DNA of 34,776 nucleotides, from assembly GCA_003150395.1 (NCBI GenBank), contig QAMI01000064.1:1-34776 (forward strand). The letters run 5' to 3'. The notes beneath the pieces were generated by a model. That model made no database searches, was not told where the DNA came from, and saw only the letters and a list, made by a program, of their open reading frames with translations. Each line of letters opens with the position of its first letter. Within the stretch, counting starts at the first letter, position 1. The stretch is from Candidatus Gastranaerophilales bacterium (GTDB lineage: Bacteria; Cyanobacteriota; Vampirovibrionia; Gastranaerophilales; Gastranaerophilaceae). Below are positions 8,081-15,661 of the stretch, piece after piece. A program made the translations under genes and the position numbers.

Positions 8081-8108
8081 ATTATAAACTATATTACAAA
8101 AATTTCAA
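8081..8108 (-). promoter_or_regulatory. Sigma70-type promoter of the antisense RNA
   Basis: Minus-strand TTGAAA (8108-8103), 16-nt spacer, perfect TATAAT (8086-8081). A start point near 8075 is expected. Confidence 0.7.
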
Positions 8109-8130
8109 GTGGTATAATGAGGAATAAAAA

Positions 8131-8718
8131 ATGCTGGAAAATAAAGAAGAAATAAGAAAAATTTTAGAAAATGGCGGCGTTATAGCTTACGTAACAGATA
8201 CGGTCTGGGGGCTTGGCTGCCTTCCAAATAACGAAAAAGCTGTTAAAAAGATATACGAAATCAAAAAACGCGAGGCGCAAAAGCCTTTGATTTTGATGTC
8301 CAATGAGGCTTATCACCTTCTGGAATACGTCAAACAGCCGCTATCAAAAACAGCCTCAAAACTTATCAAAAAGTATTTCCCCGGAGCGCTCACTCTTGTT
8401 GTTGAAAAAAGCGAACTAACGCCCGATTATGTCACATCAGGAATGAATACTGTTGGAATTCGTGTTCCTGACAACGAGGTTTTCAAAGAAATTTGCGAAA
8501 TCGCACCGGGACATGTTCTTGCGACAACGAGTGCGAATCTTTCACACCAGCCGAGTGCGAAAACTTACAAACAGGCGCTTGAAAACATGAAGGATTTGGC
8601 GGATTTAGTAATTCCGGATTACGGGGACTTTGCCAAGGGTTTGGAATCGACAGTCGCCGGAGTTTTCGATGATGCCATCAAAATTTTCCGCCAGGGTGCT
8701 GTTGATTTGGATTTGTAA
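8131..8718 (+). CDS. tsaC: L-threonylcarbamoyladenylate synthase (Sua5/YciO/YrdC family)
   Basis: 195 residues, the size of single-domain TsaC/YrdC rather than the longer Sua5. The enzyme makes threonylcarbamoyl-AMP from threonine, bicarbonate and ATP for t6A37 of ANN-decoding tRNAs. Visible signatures are GGVIAYVTDTVWGLGC, IYEIKKREAQKPLILM (the KxR...K nucleotide-binding region), KYFPGALTLVVE, GIRVPDN and LATTSANLSHQPSAKT with the SAN motif. The start ATG has GAGGAA upstream, and a TATAAT at 8113-8118 lies only 13 nt before it, so the transcript leader must be very short. YciO-type paralogues cannot be fully excluded. Confidence 0.9.
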   Translation: MLENKEEIRKILENGGVIAYVTDTVWGLGCLPNNEKAVKKIYEIKKREAQKPLILMSNEAYHLLEYVKQPLSKTASKLIKKYFPGALTLVVEKSELTPDYVTSGMNTVGIRVPDNEVFKEICEIAPGHVLATTSANLSHQPSAKTYKQALENMKDLADLVIPDYGDFAKGLESTVAGVFDDAIKIFRQGAVDLDL

Positions 8719-8822
8719 ACTGTAAATGGGATTAAGTTTTGTAAATCTAATTTTTTTAATAAGCAAAATATTATTATTTTATGTTTTTATAAATTCAGGT
8801 AGAAATTTATAAGGGTTTGTTG

Positions 8823-9854
8823 ATGCCATTATCTATTAATAGTGTAAACAATAATGTGATTTCATTTAGAGCAAATGAAACTAAAAAACCTAAACAAAAA
8901 TCACCGGAAACATCTCAAAAATCCGGATTGTCAGATGGTGAGAAAATTTTGGCAGGTCTGGGGGCTGTGGCTGCGATAACCTTAGCCGGAATTGCAATTG
9001 TAAACAAAATAAAAAAAGGTGGCAGCGTATCTTCTACAAATCCAACAGAAATTCCAAATCCCATAAAAAAGTTGGAGGATGAAATCAAAAGTTTGGCAAA
9101 CTCAATTAAGGAAAAATATTTTAACGATAAAAAAACACTCGGGGAAAATGCCTATGATGAATTGAACTATTTTCAGAGGGAACAGTTAGGCAAGAAAACA
9201 ATTACATCAACCAAAGATTATGAGAAAATAATATCTTTATACAGCGATTTTAAAGATTTTGACGGATTAAAGCTTGATGAAGCAAAAAATACCCTTCGTG
9301 AACTTTCTACTTCCGTAAAAAACAAACTTAAAACCTTAAATCAAGACAACGATTGGACTTCTCTTGTCAAAATGCGCAATTCGATAAGACGGCAACAGAC
9401 AAAAAATCCAATGTCGTTTTCACAGGATGATTATGCAAGAAGTTACCTAATTAACGAAATTTTATGGTCCAAAGCAAATGGCAAAGCCTCGCCATTATTG
9501 ACTGCATTAAAGATAGATGTTAATGATGCAGTCAACTTGGTAAAAACTCCAAAAACGGCTGAAGCTTTTGAGATTCTTCGACAAGATTTTATGCGTGCAA
9601 ATCCACTCAAATATCGTGACTTACAAATAAAAAATTCCTCAATTTCACATTTATTCTCTGAAGGGGAGAAAATTAGAAATCTTCAATCTAAAGTGCACAG
9701 AAAACTTGAAACTATCGAAACACTAAACGAGAATAAAGAAAATTTCAGAAATAATTTAAAAGTTCTGGCAACCCAGTATAAAGAGTCTGATGATGTCAAA
9801 AAATTAAAAGAATTGACAAATAAATTAGCAGAATTAAAAAATACATCATCTTAA
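8823..9854 (+). CDS. Lineage-type protein with N-terminal 'NN...FR' motif and one hydrophobic segment
   Basis: 343 residues from the ATG at 8823 (AAGGG nearby); two in-frame TTG codons lie just before it. The N-terminus MPLSINSVNNNVISFRANE is followed by a charged linker, a hydrophobic stretch (ILAGLGAVAAITLAGIAIV, about residues 43-61) and a long, mostly helical, Lys/Glu-rich region with coiled-coil potential up to the end. The same order (short polar N-terminus ending in V/ISF-K/R, linker, hydrophobic segment, helical body) occurs in the gene at 12650. I do not recognise the body as a named family. The N-terminus is not a classical signal peptide. Confidence 0.7.
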   Translation: MPLSINSVNNNVISFRANETKKPKQKSPETSQKSGLSDGEKILAGLGAVAAITLAGIAIVNKIKKGGSVSSTNPTEIPNPIKKLEDEIKSLANSIKEKYFNDKKTLGENAYDELNYFQREQLGKKTITSTKDYEKIISLYSDFKDFDGLKLDEAKNTLRELSTSVKNKLKTLNQDNDWTSLVKMRNSIRRQQTKNPMSFSQDDYARSYLINEILWSKANGKASPLLTALKIDVNDAVNLVKTPKTAEAFEILRQDFMRANPLKYRDLQIKNSSISHLFSEGEKIRNLQSKVHRKLETIETLNENKENFRNNLKVLATQYKESDDVKKLKELTNKLAELKNTSS

Positions 9855-9871
9855 TTCTATTGTCTTAAAAC

Positions 9872-10159
9872 TTAAACCTTCACAAGGTCAGCTTCAATCA
9901 ACTTAAAAAAATAATCTTCCATCTTGTCGCGTCTGGAAATGTTTACACGATACGGAACCTTGCTTTCGTTAAATTCGTTTTTAATTTTTTCAATATCTGA
10001 TTGAAGAATTTCGCCATCTGACATAAGCAGAATGTCAAGGTCGGAAGCTCTTGTAAAATCACCTTTTACGCGTGAGCCGTATGCATAAAAATCGTACGGA
10101 TATTTAGCAAGAATATTTTTTATAATTTTTTCTTCTTTTTCGCTTATGCCCTTAATCAT
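9872..10159 (-). CDS. mntA: MNT-type nucleotidyltransferase (putative MntA antitoxin)
   Basis: 95-residue minimal nucleotidyltransferase with the GSx10DxD motif (Gly28-Ser29 to Asp40-x-Asp42, in YGSRVKGDFTRASDLDILL). It overlaps the preceding HEPN gene by 8 bp, so the two are translationally coupled. In characterised type VII toxin-antitoxin pairs the MNT protein AMPylates a tyrosine of the HEPN toxin and silences it. Size, motif and partner fit that scheme. Chromosomal MNT/HEPN pairs are widespread, and activity as a toxin system here is inferred. Confidence 0.8.
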   Translation of the reverse strand: MIKGISEKEEKIIKNILAKYPYDFYAYGSRVKGDFTRASDLDILLMSDGEILQSDIEKIKNEFNESKVPYRVNISRRDKMEDYFFKLIEADLVKV

Positions 10160-10571
10160 TCGTCAAAACTTTCTCGAAACTTTTAATCAAAAAATCAACA
10201 TCAGCTGTAAAATTCGGAATTATATCAATTATCGGATATGTAAGTTCAATGTTGTACTCATGAGATGTCAGATTACGTTTCTCGCGATAATTCGCCCAGT
10301 TCTCAAAGTTTTCAATCAGCCCGAGCCCGAACATTTCGCGAAAAATATTATTTATGGTCAAATCTTTTTCAGTTTTGTCATACTCTTTTTTCAAGAATTT
10401 ATTCATCAATTTTTTCGCGGTTTCGTAGGTGTATTCAAACCTTTGCACGCAAGAATCTTTTATATAATTCTTAATTTTTTCATCTTCTTGAGCGTTCAAA
10501 TCTTCATAACACTCTTTCAATGTTGAAAGACTTTTCTTCAAAACATTCAAATTCAAATCCGATTTTTTCAT
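10152..10571 (-). CDS. hepT: HEPN-domain protein, HI0074-like (putative HepT toxin)
   Basis: 139 residues, all-helical, of the 'nucleotidyltransferase substrate-binding' HI0074 type. Near residues 99-106 it has RNLTSHEY, an exact RX4HXY motif: the R...H pair is the HEPN RNase active site, and the Tyr is the residue AMPylated in characterised HepT proteins. It is the promoter-proximal gene of a two-gene operon with the MNT partner overlapping its stop. The ribosome site is a weak AAAGGA about 8 nt upstream. It diverges from the NifU-like gene at 10673. Confidence 0.82.
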   Translation of the reverse strand: MKKSDLNLNVLKKSLSTLKECYEDLNAQEDEKIKNYIKDSCVQRFEYTYETAKKLMNKFLKKEYDKTEKDLTINNIFREMFGLGLIENFENWANYREKRNLTSHEYNIELTYPIIDIIPNFTADVDFLIKSFEKVLTND

Positions 10572-10612
10572 AACACAGTCCTTTTGGGTAATAATAGCAT
10601 AAAAAACAATTC

Positions 10613-10640
10613 TTGACTACTCCTTTTCAGCACGTACAAT
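10613..10640 (+). promoter_or_regulatory. Promoter of the NifU-like/GGGtGRT operon
   Basis: TTGACT (10613-10618), 16-nt spacer, TACAAT (10635-10640). The gene start is 33 bp downstream, preceded by AAGGGAG. Confidence 0.6.
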
Positions 10641-10672
10641 ATTCTTGTATATAACCGAAGGGAGTATAGAAA

Positions 10673-11377
10673 ATGTTGGATCGTATACAAGTTACAAAAG
10701 AAGTAGAAGAAATGTGCTGCGTAAAACGCGGCGTTAAAGGTGAACCGGCTCCTATCCCTCAAGAAGGTGAATGGACTAAGGTTAAAAAAATCGAAGAAAT
10801 TTCAGGCTTAACTCACGGCTGCGGCTGCTGCGCACCTCAGCAAGGTACATGCAAATTAACTCTTAACGTTAAAAACGGTATTATTCAGGAAGCTCTTGTC
10901 GAAACAATCGGCTGCTCAGGTATGACTCACTCTGCTGCAATGGCAGGCGAAATTCTTCCTGGCAAAACAATCCTTGAAGCTTTAAATACAGACCTTGTTT
11001 GCGACGCTATTAACGTTGCTATGAGAGAATTGTTCTTGCAAATCGTTTACGGAAGAACTCAGTCAGCTTTCTCTGAAAACGGACTTCCGATTGGTGCAGG
11101 TCTTGAAGATTTAGGTAAAGGGCTTTGCTCAATGACAGGTACAATCCACTCAACCAAACAAAAAGGCGTAAGATATCTTTCTTTGACAGAAGGTTACATC
11201 TTGAAACTCGGTTTGGATAAAAATGACGAAGTTATCGGTTACCAATTCGTAAACCTCGGAAAATTCATGGAAGCTGTTAAAAAAGGCGTTGACGCTAAAG
11301 AAGCTCTTGAAAAATTCACAGGAACTTACGGCAGATTTGCTGACGCGGTTAAATATATTGACCCGAGACAGGAATAG
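10673..11377 (+). CDS. Iron-sulfur cluster assembly scaffold (NifU/IscU-like) protein
   Basis: 234 residues. The segment HGCGCCAPQQGTC (about residues 48-60), then VETIGCSGMTHSAAMAGEILPGKT, resembles the IscU/NifU-N fold, in which a GCxAS-type cysteine binds the nascent cluster. A later Cys lies in DLVCDAINVAMREL. The extra N-terminal cysteines (EEMCCVKRG) and the C-terminal ~90 residues are not part of standard IscU. It directly precedes a GGGtGRT-family gene on the same strand, a pairing I know from Clostridia and Bacteroidetes genomes, where the function is unproven. The start is clear from AAGGGAG. A role in Fe-S biogenesis is inferred from fold only. Confidence 0.72.
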   Translation: MLDRIQVTKEVEEMCCVKRGVKGEPAPIPQEGEWTKVKKIEEISGLTHGCGCCAPQQGTCKLTLNVKNGIIQEALVETIGCSGMTHSAAMAGEILPGKTILEALNTDLVCDAINVAMRELFLQIVYGRTQSAFSENGLPIGAGLEDLGKGLCSMTGTIHSTKQKGVRYLSLTEGYILKLGLDKNDEVIGYQFVNLGKFMEAVKKGVDAKEALEKFTGTYGRFADAVKYIDPRQE

Positions 11378-11383
11378 CTATCA

Positions 11384-11455
11384 TCCCTCGCCCCTTGAGG
11401 GAAAGGGTGGAATTTCTTAATGAATGAATGTGAATTTAGAAATTCGGGTGAGGGG
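11384..11455 (+). repeat. REP-like palindromic element between two co-oriented genes
   Basis: Starts with CCCTCGCC and ends with GGGTGAGGGG; inside are AATTTCTTAA and AGAAATT arms. The same frame (CCCTCGCC ... aatttcttaa ... gaaattcGGGTGAGG) recurs at about 32592-32660 and 32822-32890. It sits in the 119-bp gap of the NifU-like/GGGtGRT pair and may attenuate or stabilise the mRNA. Confidence 0.65.
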
Positions 11456-11496
11456 TTACTCTCCGCAGTTAAAAATAAAATTAAGAGGAAAATAAA

Positions 11497-12501
11497 ATGA
11501 CAGTAAAATTTGAAGGACAAGATAGACGTGAAGCTACTCTAAAAAAAGTTTTACCTGAATATGGTTTTAAAAATTTAGAAGAAGCTCGCGAATTATGCTT
11601 ATCAAAAGGAATTGATGTTGATGCAATTGTAAAAGGCATTCAGCCTATCGCATTTGAAAACGCAGTATGGGCATACACTTTAGGTTGTGCAATTGCACTT
11701 AAAAAAGAAGTTAAATCTGCCGCAGAAGCAGCAGAAGCTATTGGTTTAGGGTTGCAGGCATTTGCGATCCCGGGTTCTGTCGGTGACAGAAGACAAGTCG
11801 GTATCGGCCATGGTAATTTAGCAGCAATGTTACTCAGAGAAGAAACAAAATGTTTCTGCTTCCTTGCCGGCCACGAATCTTTTGCGGCGGCTGAAGGTGC
11901 AATCGGTATTGCAAGAAACGCCAACAAAGTAAGAAAAGAACCTTTAAGAGTTATCTTGAACGGTCTTGGAAAAGATGCGGCTTACATTATCGCAAGAATT
12001 AACGGGTTCACTGCTGTTGAAACAAAATATGATTACAAAACAGGCGAATTAAAAGTTGTAAAAGAAACTCCGTTCTCAGAAGGCGAAAGAGCAAAAGTTA
12101 AATGCTATGGCGCGGACGATGTTTCAGAAGGTGTTGCAATCATGATTAAAGAAGGCGTTGATGTTTCTATTACAGGTAACTCAACTAACCCGACAAGATT
12201 CCAGCACCCTGTTGCAGGAACTTACAAAAAATGGTGCTGGGAAAACGGCAGAAAATACTTCTCAGTAGCATCAGGCGGCGGTACAGGAAGAACTCTTCAC
12301 CCTGATAACGTTGCAGCAGGTCCGGCTTCTTATGGTATGACAGACACAATGGGCAGAATGCATGGTGATGCTCAGTTTGCAGGTTCATCATCAGTTCCGG
12401 CTCACGTTGAAATGATGGGCGTAATTGGCATGGGCAACAACCCGATGGTTGGTGCAACTGTTGCTGTTGCAGTAGCTGTAGAAGGTGCTTTAAAAAAATA
12501 G
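11497..12501 (+). CDS. GGGtGRT family protein
   Basis: 334 residues. The diagnostic motif is visible near the C-terminus as SVASGGGTGRTLHPDNVAAG (about residues 254-273), after HPVAGTYKKWCWENGRKYF. The N-terminal part begins VKFEGQDRREATLKKVLPEYGF, also family-typical. Members are about this length and are commonly encoded next to a NifU-like scaffold, as here. The biochemical function is unknown. Glycine-rich turns and conserved His/Asp/Asn suggest nucleotide or cofactor binding, which is only an inference. It has a good RBS (AGAGGAAAA) and a strong terminator directly downstream. Cysteines (KCFCFLAGHES and others) could contact a cluster supplied by the partner. Confidence 0.88.
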   Translation: MTVKFEGQDRREATLKKVLPEYGFKNLEEARELCLSKGIDVDAIVKGIQPIAFENAVWAYTLGCAIALKKEVKSAAEAAEAIGLGLQAFAIPGSVGDRRQVGIGHGNLAAMLLREETKCFCFLAGHESFAAAEGAIGIARNANKVRKEPLRVILNGLGKDAAYIIARINGFTAVETKYDYKTGELKVVKETPFSEGERAKVKCYGADDVSEGVAIMIKEGVDVSITGNSTNPTRFQHPVAGTYKKWCWENGRKYFSVASGGGTGRTLHPDNVAAGPASYGMTDTMGRMHGDAQFAGSSSVPAHVEMMGVIGMGNNPMVGATVAVAVAVEGALKK

Positions 12502-12528
12502 TTTTATTTAAATTTAAAACTGATTTAA

Positions 12529-12558
12529 AAAAAGACGGTTTTTAAAAACCGTCTTTTT
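12529..12558 (+). terminator. Intrinsic terminator after the GGGtGRT gene
   Basis: Long A-rich/T-rich stem with core AGACGG...CCGTCT and flanking A and T runs. Works on the plus strand (TTTTTT at the end) and could work in both directions. Confidence 0.88.
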
Positions 12559-12649
12559 TATTAATTTTTGTAATAATAGAACTGAATAAATGACAAAAAA
12601 TATTTTTTCATGTTTATATAAATGCATAATACAAAATAAAGGAGTAAAC

Positions 12650-13540
12650 ATGAAAATATCAGCAATTCAGCCAAATAATTTTAACAAAGTATCTTTTAAA
12701 CAGGAAGAAAATAAATCCCAACCAGAAAATAATGTTTCAGAAAATGAGGGAATGAGTAAAAACCAAAAAATTACAGCAGGAGTAGTAACAGCCGCAGTTG
12801 CCCTTGCAGGATTGGGATATCTCGGTTATAAAGGACATTTAGGGAAAGCAATACAGAAACTCTTAGGCGGTGCTGAAGATGCAGCAAAAAATTTAAGCAA
12901 AGACTCTGACATTACTACAGAACCTCATAAATTTTTGAGTGCAGAAGAAGCTAAAAATTTATCATATTCAGAACAGACAACCCGTGTTATGGCAGATATT
13001 GAAGCCATTGAAAAGGAATCCACTTCTTTGGATGATGCATTCGACAAGATAGATAAATATATAGATGGAATTGCAAAAACTGACAGTATTCCTGACAAAA
13101 ATATTGATCTTATGGAAGCAGTTGGAGAAAAACTTATTTCAAAATATAGCGAAGCTATATCCAAACAAAATGGCAACAGCTTTATTGCAGAGATAAAATC
13201 CACATTAGCTCAAATTAACTTGGTTAAACAAAAATACTCTTCTGCCGAAAAACTTGCGCTGGACCTAATTAACGACAAAGATGCAAGTATAAATTCGAAC
13301 AAAATAGACGCGTTCGAAATCCTTCTTGAAGCCTCAGAAGCTTTAGGGAAAAAAGCAAAAGCCGAAGAAATTTTCGACAACGAAGTTCAACAAGCCTTAA
13401 ACGAATTAAATTTGTTGAGAGCACAGAACAAAAGTGATGACAAAGTTTGGCGTTATCTTTACGATATTAAAGAAAAGCTCACAAATGTTTACGGAGAAAA
13501 CAACCCGACAATTAAAGCAATTGCCCAGGCAATTAATTAA
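12650..13540 (+). CDS. Lineage-type protein with N-terminal 'NN...FK' motif and one hydrophobic segment
   Basis: 296 residues from the ATG at 12650, chosen because AAAGGAG lies 6 nt before it; an upstream in-frame ATG at 12590 has none and adds 20 poorly matching residues. N-terminus MKISAIQPNNFNKVSFKQEE, then a polar linker, a hydrophobic segment (ITAGVVTAAVALAGLGYLGY, about 44-63) and a helical, tetratricopeptide-like or coiled-coil body. The layout matches the gene at 8823, although the bodies do not obviously align. The last ~150 residues (EKLALDLINDKDASIN..., ILLEASEALGKKAKAEEIFD) look like helical hairpin repeats. Function unknown. It is flanked by terminators, so monocistronic. Confidence 0.72.
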   Translation: MKISAIQPNNFNKVSFKQEENKSQPENNVSENEGMSKNQKITAGVVTAAVALAGLGYLGYKGHLGKAIQKLLGGAEDAAKNLSKDSDITTEPHKFLSAEEAKNLSYSEQTTRVMADIEAIEKESTSLDDAFDKIDKYIDGIAKTDSIPDKNIDLMEAVGEKLISKYSEAISKQNGNSFIAEIKSTLAQINLVKQKYSSAEKLALDLINDKDASINSNKIDAFEILLEASEALGKKAKAEEIFDNEVQQALNELNLLRAQNKSDDKVWRYLYDIKEKLTNVYGENNPTIKAIAQAIN

Positions 13541-13561
13541 AACTCAACACTGTACGATATA

Positions 13562-13589
13562 GAAAAAGACGGCTGCGGTCGTCTTTTTC
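13562..13589 (+). terminator. Intrinsic terminator after the 12650 gene
   Basis: GAAAAAGAC (13562-13570) pairs with GTCTTTTTC (13581-13589), extended by an inner G-C pair; T-run in the 3' arm. Confidence 0.8.
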
Positions 13590-13683
13590 GTCGTTTAGAT
13601 TTGGCAATAAATTGCAAAAATTCTGTTTCAAAAATTCCATGTTTGTCCTAAAATAATTCTATAAGTTTAAAGGGGAGAAAGAA

Positions 13684-14637
13684 ATGGCTAAAAAAAGAAT
13701 TGGAATAGATGTCGGCGGTACAAATGTAAAACTTGCGCTTGTCGATGACAAAGGCAATATAATTTACTCAAATTCCGTGCCGACCCGCGCGGAAATGGGT
13801 TATGAATATACAGTAAATAATATTAAACAAGCAATTTACGACCTGATGAAAGAAACCAAATTATCAACAAAAGATATTGAAGGTATCGGATTTGGTTTCC
13901 CAGGTCAGGTTGACTACAAAGCCGGAATTGTCAGAAATGCTCCGAATATTCCGGGTTGGGTTGAAGTTCCGATTGCAAAACTTATTGAAGATGAATTCAA
14001 AATTCCGACACGCGTTGATAATGATGTAAGATGCGCTGCACTTGGTGAATTAAACTACGGTGCCGGCAAAGGCTGCGAAAACATGATATGTATTACGGTC
14101 GGCACAGGCATCGGTTCAGGTTTAATCGTGAATGGAAAGCTTGTGCGCGGAGCATCCAATGCCGCAGGAGAAATCGGACACATAAAACTTCAAATGCATG
14201 ACGGCCCAATTTGCGGCTGCGGTGACACAGGCTGTTTAGAAGCAATGGCATCGGGGCCATCAATTGTCGCTATGGCAGAAGATTATATCCGCGGCGGAAA
14301 ATCAACTAAATTCCGAGAAATGGCAAATGGAGGCCAAATCACACCATATATTGTATGCGAAGCTGCAAAAGCAGGCGATCCTGTAGCTCAAAGAATTTTC
14401 ACAATCATGGGCGAATATATCGGAGTAGGTTTGGCAAGCGTTGTTAATCTTTTAAATCCGGAAAAAATCATAATTGGCGGCGGTGTTGCAGATGCCGGCG
14501 AAATTCTTCTTGAGCCTTTAACTGAAACCCTTAAAAAACGCGCAATGAAAATTGCAGGTTCTGCAGTTGAAGTTGTTCCGGCGCAATTGGGCAACACAGC
14601 AGGCGTTATTGGCGCAAGTCTTTTAATTGCAAGTTAA
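13684..14637 (+). CDS. glcK: ROK-family glucokinase
   Basis: 317 residues, cytoplasmic. The N-terminal phosphate loop is IGIDVGGTNVKLALVD. The sugar-binding region is GTGIGSGLIVNGKLVRGASN followed by AGEIGHI, and the ROK zinc motif is CGCGDTGCLEAMASG (Cys-x-Cys-x4-Cys). These mark ROK glucokinases (ATP + glucose to glucose-6-phosphate). The second half has IIIGGGVADAG and the terminal AGVIGASLLIAS helix, as in GlcK. Other ROK sugar kinases such as N-acetylmannosamine kinase have the same motifs, but length and the EIGHI context favour glucose. AGGGGAGAAAG precedes the ATG. Terminators lie on both sides. Confidence 0.9.
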   Translation: MAKKRIGIDVGGTNVKLALVDDKGNIIYSNSVPTRAEMGYEYTVNNIKQAIYDLMKETKLSTKDIEGIGFGFPGQVDYKAGIVRNAPNIPGWVEVPIAKLIEDEFKIPTRVDNDVRCAALGELNYGAGKGCENMICITVGTGIGSGLIVNGKLVRGASNAAGEIGHIKLQMHDGPICGCGDTGCLEAMASGPSIVAMAEDYIRGGKSTKFREMANGGQITPYIVCEAAKAGDPVAQRIFTIMGEYIGVGLASVVNLLNPEKIIIGGGVADAGEILLEPLTETLKKRAMKIAGSAVEVVPAQLGNTAGVIGASLLIAS

Positions 14638-14678
14638 GTAAAAATGGTGCGTATTTAAACACACAATAAAAATATCTG

Positions 14679-14717
14679 AACAACAAAGGTGCTAAAATTG
14701 TACACCTTTGTTGTTTT
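14679..14717 (+). terminator. Strong intrinsic terminator after glcK
   Basis: 13-bp perfect stem (14679-14691 / 14703-14715) with an 11-nt loop and TTTT at the end. Confidence 0.9.
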
Positions 14718-14766
14718 AATAAATGCAGTTAATAACTGAAAGCCTGTTTAAAATAGCTTTTTCAAA

Positions 14767-15536
14767 TTACCAATTTAGACTTTTAAAGTAGTCTCTCTCT
14801 GTCATTGCATAAAAACTACAAGAAATACCATTCTTATTTGAGCCACCAGATGATGAGGAACATAAAGTTTTATCATTATTGTAAGGTTGTAAACTATCAT
14901 TTTTGTCAAGCTTAAAAACAAAAACATCATAGCCGAAAATATTTGGTTTTTGTAAACCGTTAATATCAATTATAAATTGAATGTTTGTATTGCTATTTGA
15001 ATCTGAATTCATAAATATAAAAAACTCCTTGTTGACAATTACAAACCCATCATCCATTAAACCGGTATCGAAACTTTGAGATTCATCAAGTGTTTTATAT
15101 AGAGGTAATTCAAAACCAAACAGCCTCTTCTGCACTTGAGAATTACCCCAAAACGGATAATCACCCCCTTTGATAGCTTTAAACTGTTTAGTGAGATATG
15201 GTTGAAGTGTACGTCCGTATAAATTCCCGAAAATTGGAATTTCTTCTTTTTTAATCATCAAAAGAGCCTGAGAAAGTTCATTATAGCATTTATGGAACTG
15301 TGCTTCAAGAACTTTTGAACGATGACGGGCAATCAATGATGGTAAAGTCATCGCAGCAACAATTCCGATAATCCCGAGGGTAATTAGAACCTCAGCTAAA
15401 GTAAACGCAGTTTTACGATTATTACCAGAACTATCTGCGTGCGTAGCACCATTCACTAATATGAAGCCGGTTAAGGAGGTTAATTTTGAGTGCCCCCCCC
15501 CCCGTTAAAATCAGCTGCAGTAATAGTTTTAGACAT
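14767..15536 (-). CDS. Prepilin-like protein, phase-variable; OFF frame in this sequence
   Basis: The body has KTA-FTLAEVLITLGIIGIVAAM with prepilin cleavage expected before Phe, followed by a globular domain of a pilin-like/pseudopilin type (mature part about 212 residues; Cys pair near the C-terminus). The expected start is the ATG at 15536-15534, preceded by AAGGAG with 7-nt spacing, reading MSKTITAADFN and then a run of 11 G. With 11 G the frame stops after 18 codons (TAA at 15482-15480); with 12 (or 9, 15) it reads through HSKLTSLTGFILVNGATHAD into the pilin, a 44-residue leader. An internal GTG at 15456 is in the pilin frame but lacks a ribosome site. RBS, spacing, tract position and glycine-rich insertion mirror the pilin at 3119-4097, making slippage control more likely than decay. 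Confidence 0.78.
15493..15503 (-). repeat. Homopolymer tract of 11 C (poly-G on the coding strand)
   Basis: Eleven C on the plus strand, 11 codons after the ATG of pilin gene 2. Gain of one base restores the pilin frame. Length should be checked on reads because homopolymers are error-prone. Confidence 0.9.
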
Positions 15537-15543
15537 ATTATTT

Positions 15544-15549
15544 CTCCTT
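15544..15549 (-). promoter_or_regulatory. Ribosome binding site deciding the start of pilin gene 2
   Basis: AAGGAG on the minus strand, 7-nt spacer to the ATG at 15536, the same arrangement as in pilin gene 1. A promoter with TATACT as -10 is available just upstream, inside the 63 bp between the ATG and the transposon end. Confidence 0.78.
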
Positions 15550-15598
15550 AATCTATTATTATATTAGTATAACATTATAAGTCACTTTACACAATATG

Positions 15599-15607
15599 TA
15601 ATAAAAA
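15599..15607 (+). repeat. Left target-site duplication TAATAAAAA
   Basis: Nine bases immediately outside the left terminal inverted repeat, identical in direct orientation to 27377-27385 immediately outside the right one. Confidence 0.85.
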
Positions 15608-15633
15608 GGTAACATGTAACATGTTTACACCAA
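15608..15633 (+). repeat. Left terminal inverted repeat (26 bp)
   Basis: Begins GGTAACATG and ends TTTACACCAA. The reverse complement of 27351-27376 differs at one position only (ninth base, G versus A). Contains two AACATGT units, a possible transposase contact repeat. Confidence 0.88.
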
Positions 15634-15661
15634 AGTTATGAAGAAATGTTAAAACCTGACT

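Noticed and set aside
10146..10526. Plus-strand frames of 126 and 69 residues across the HEPN gene
   Set aside because: Shadows of the real minus-strand HEPN/MNT genes; no RBS and no protein-like composition.
12590..12649. Upstream ATG of the 12650 gene
   Set aside because: No ribosome site, while AAAGGAG sits exactly before the ATG at 12650, and the extension does not fit the sister protein at 8823.
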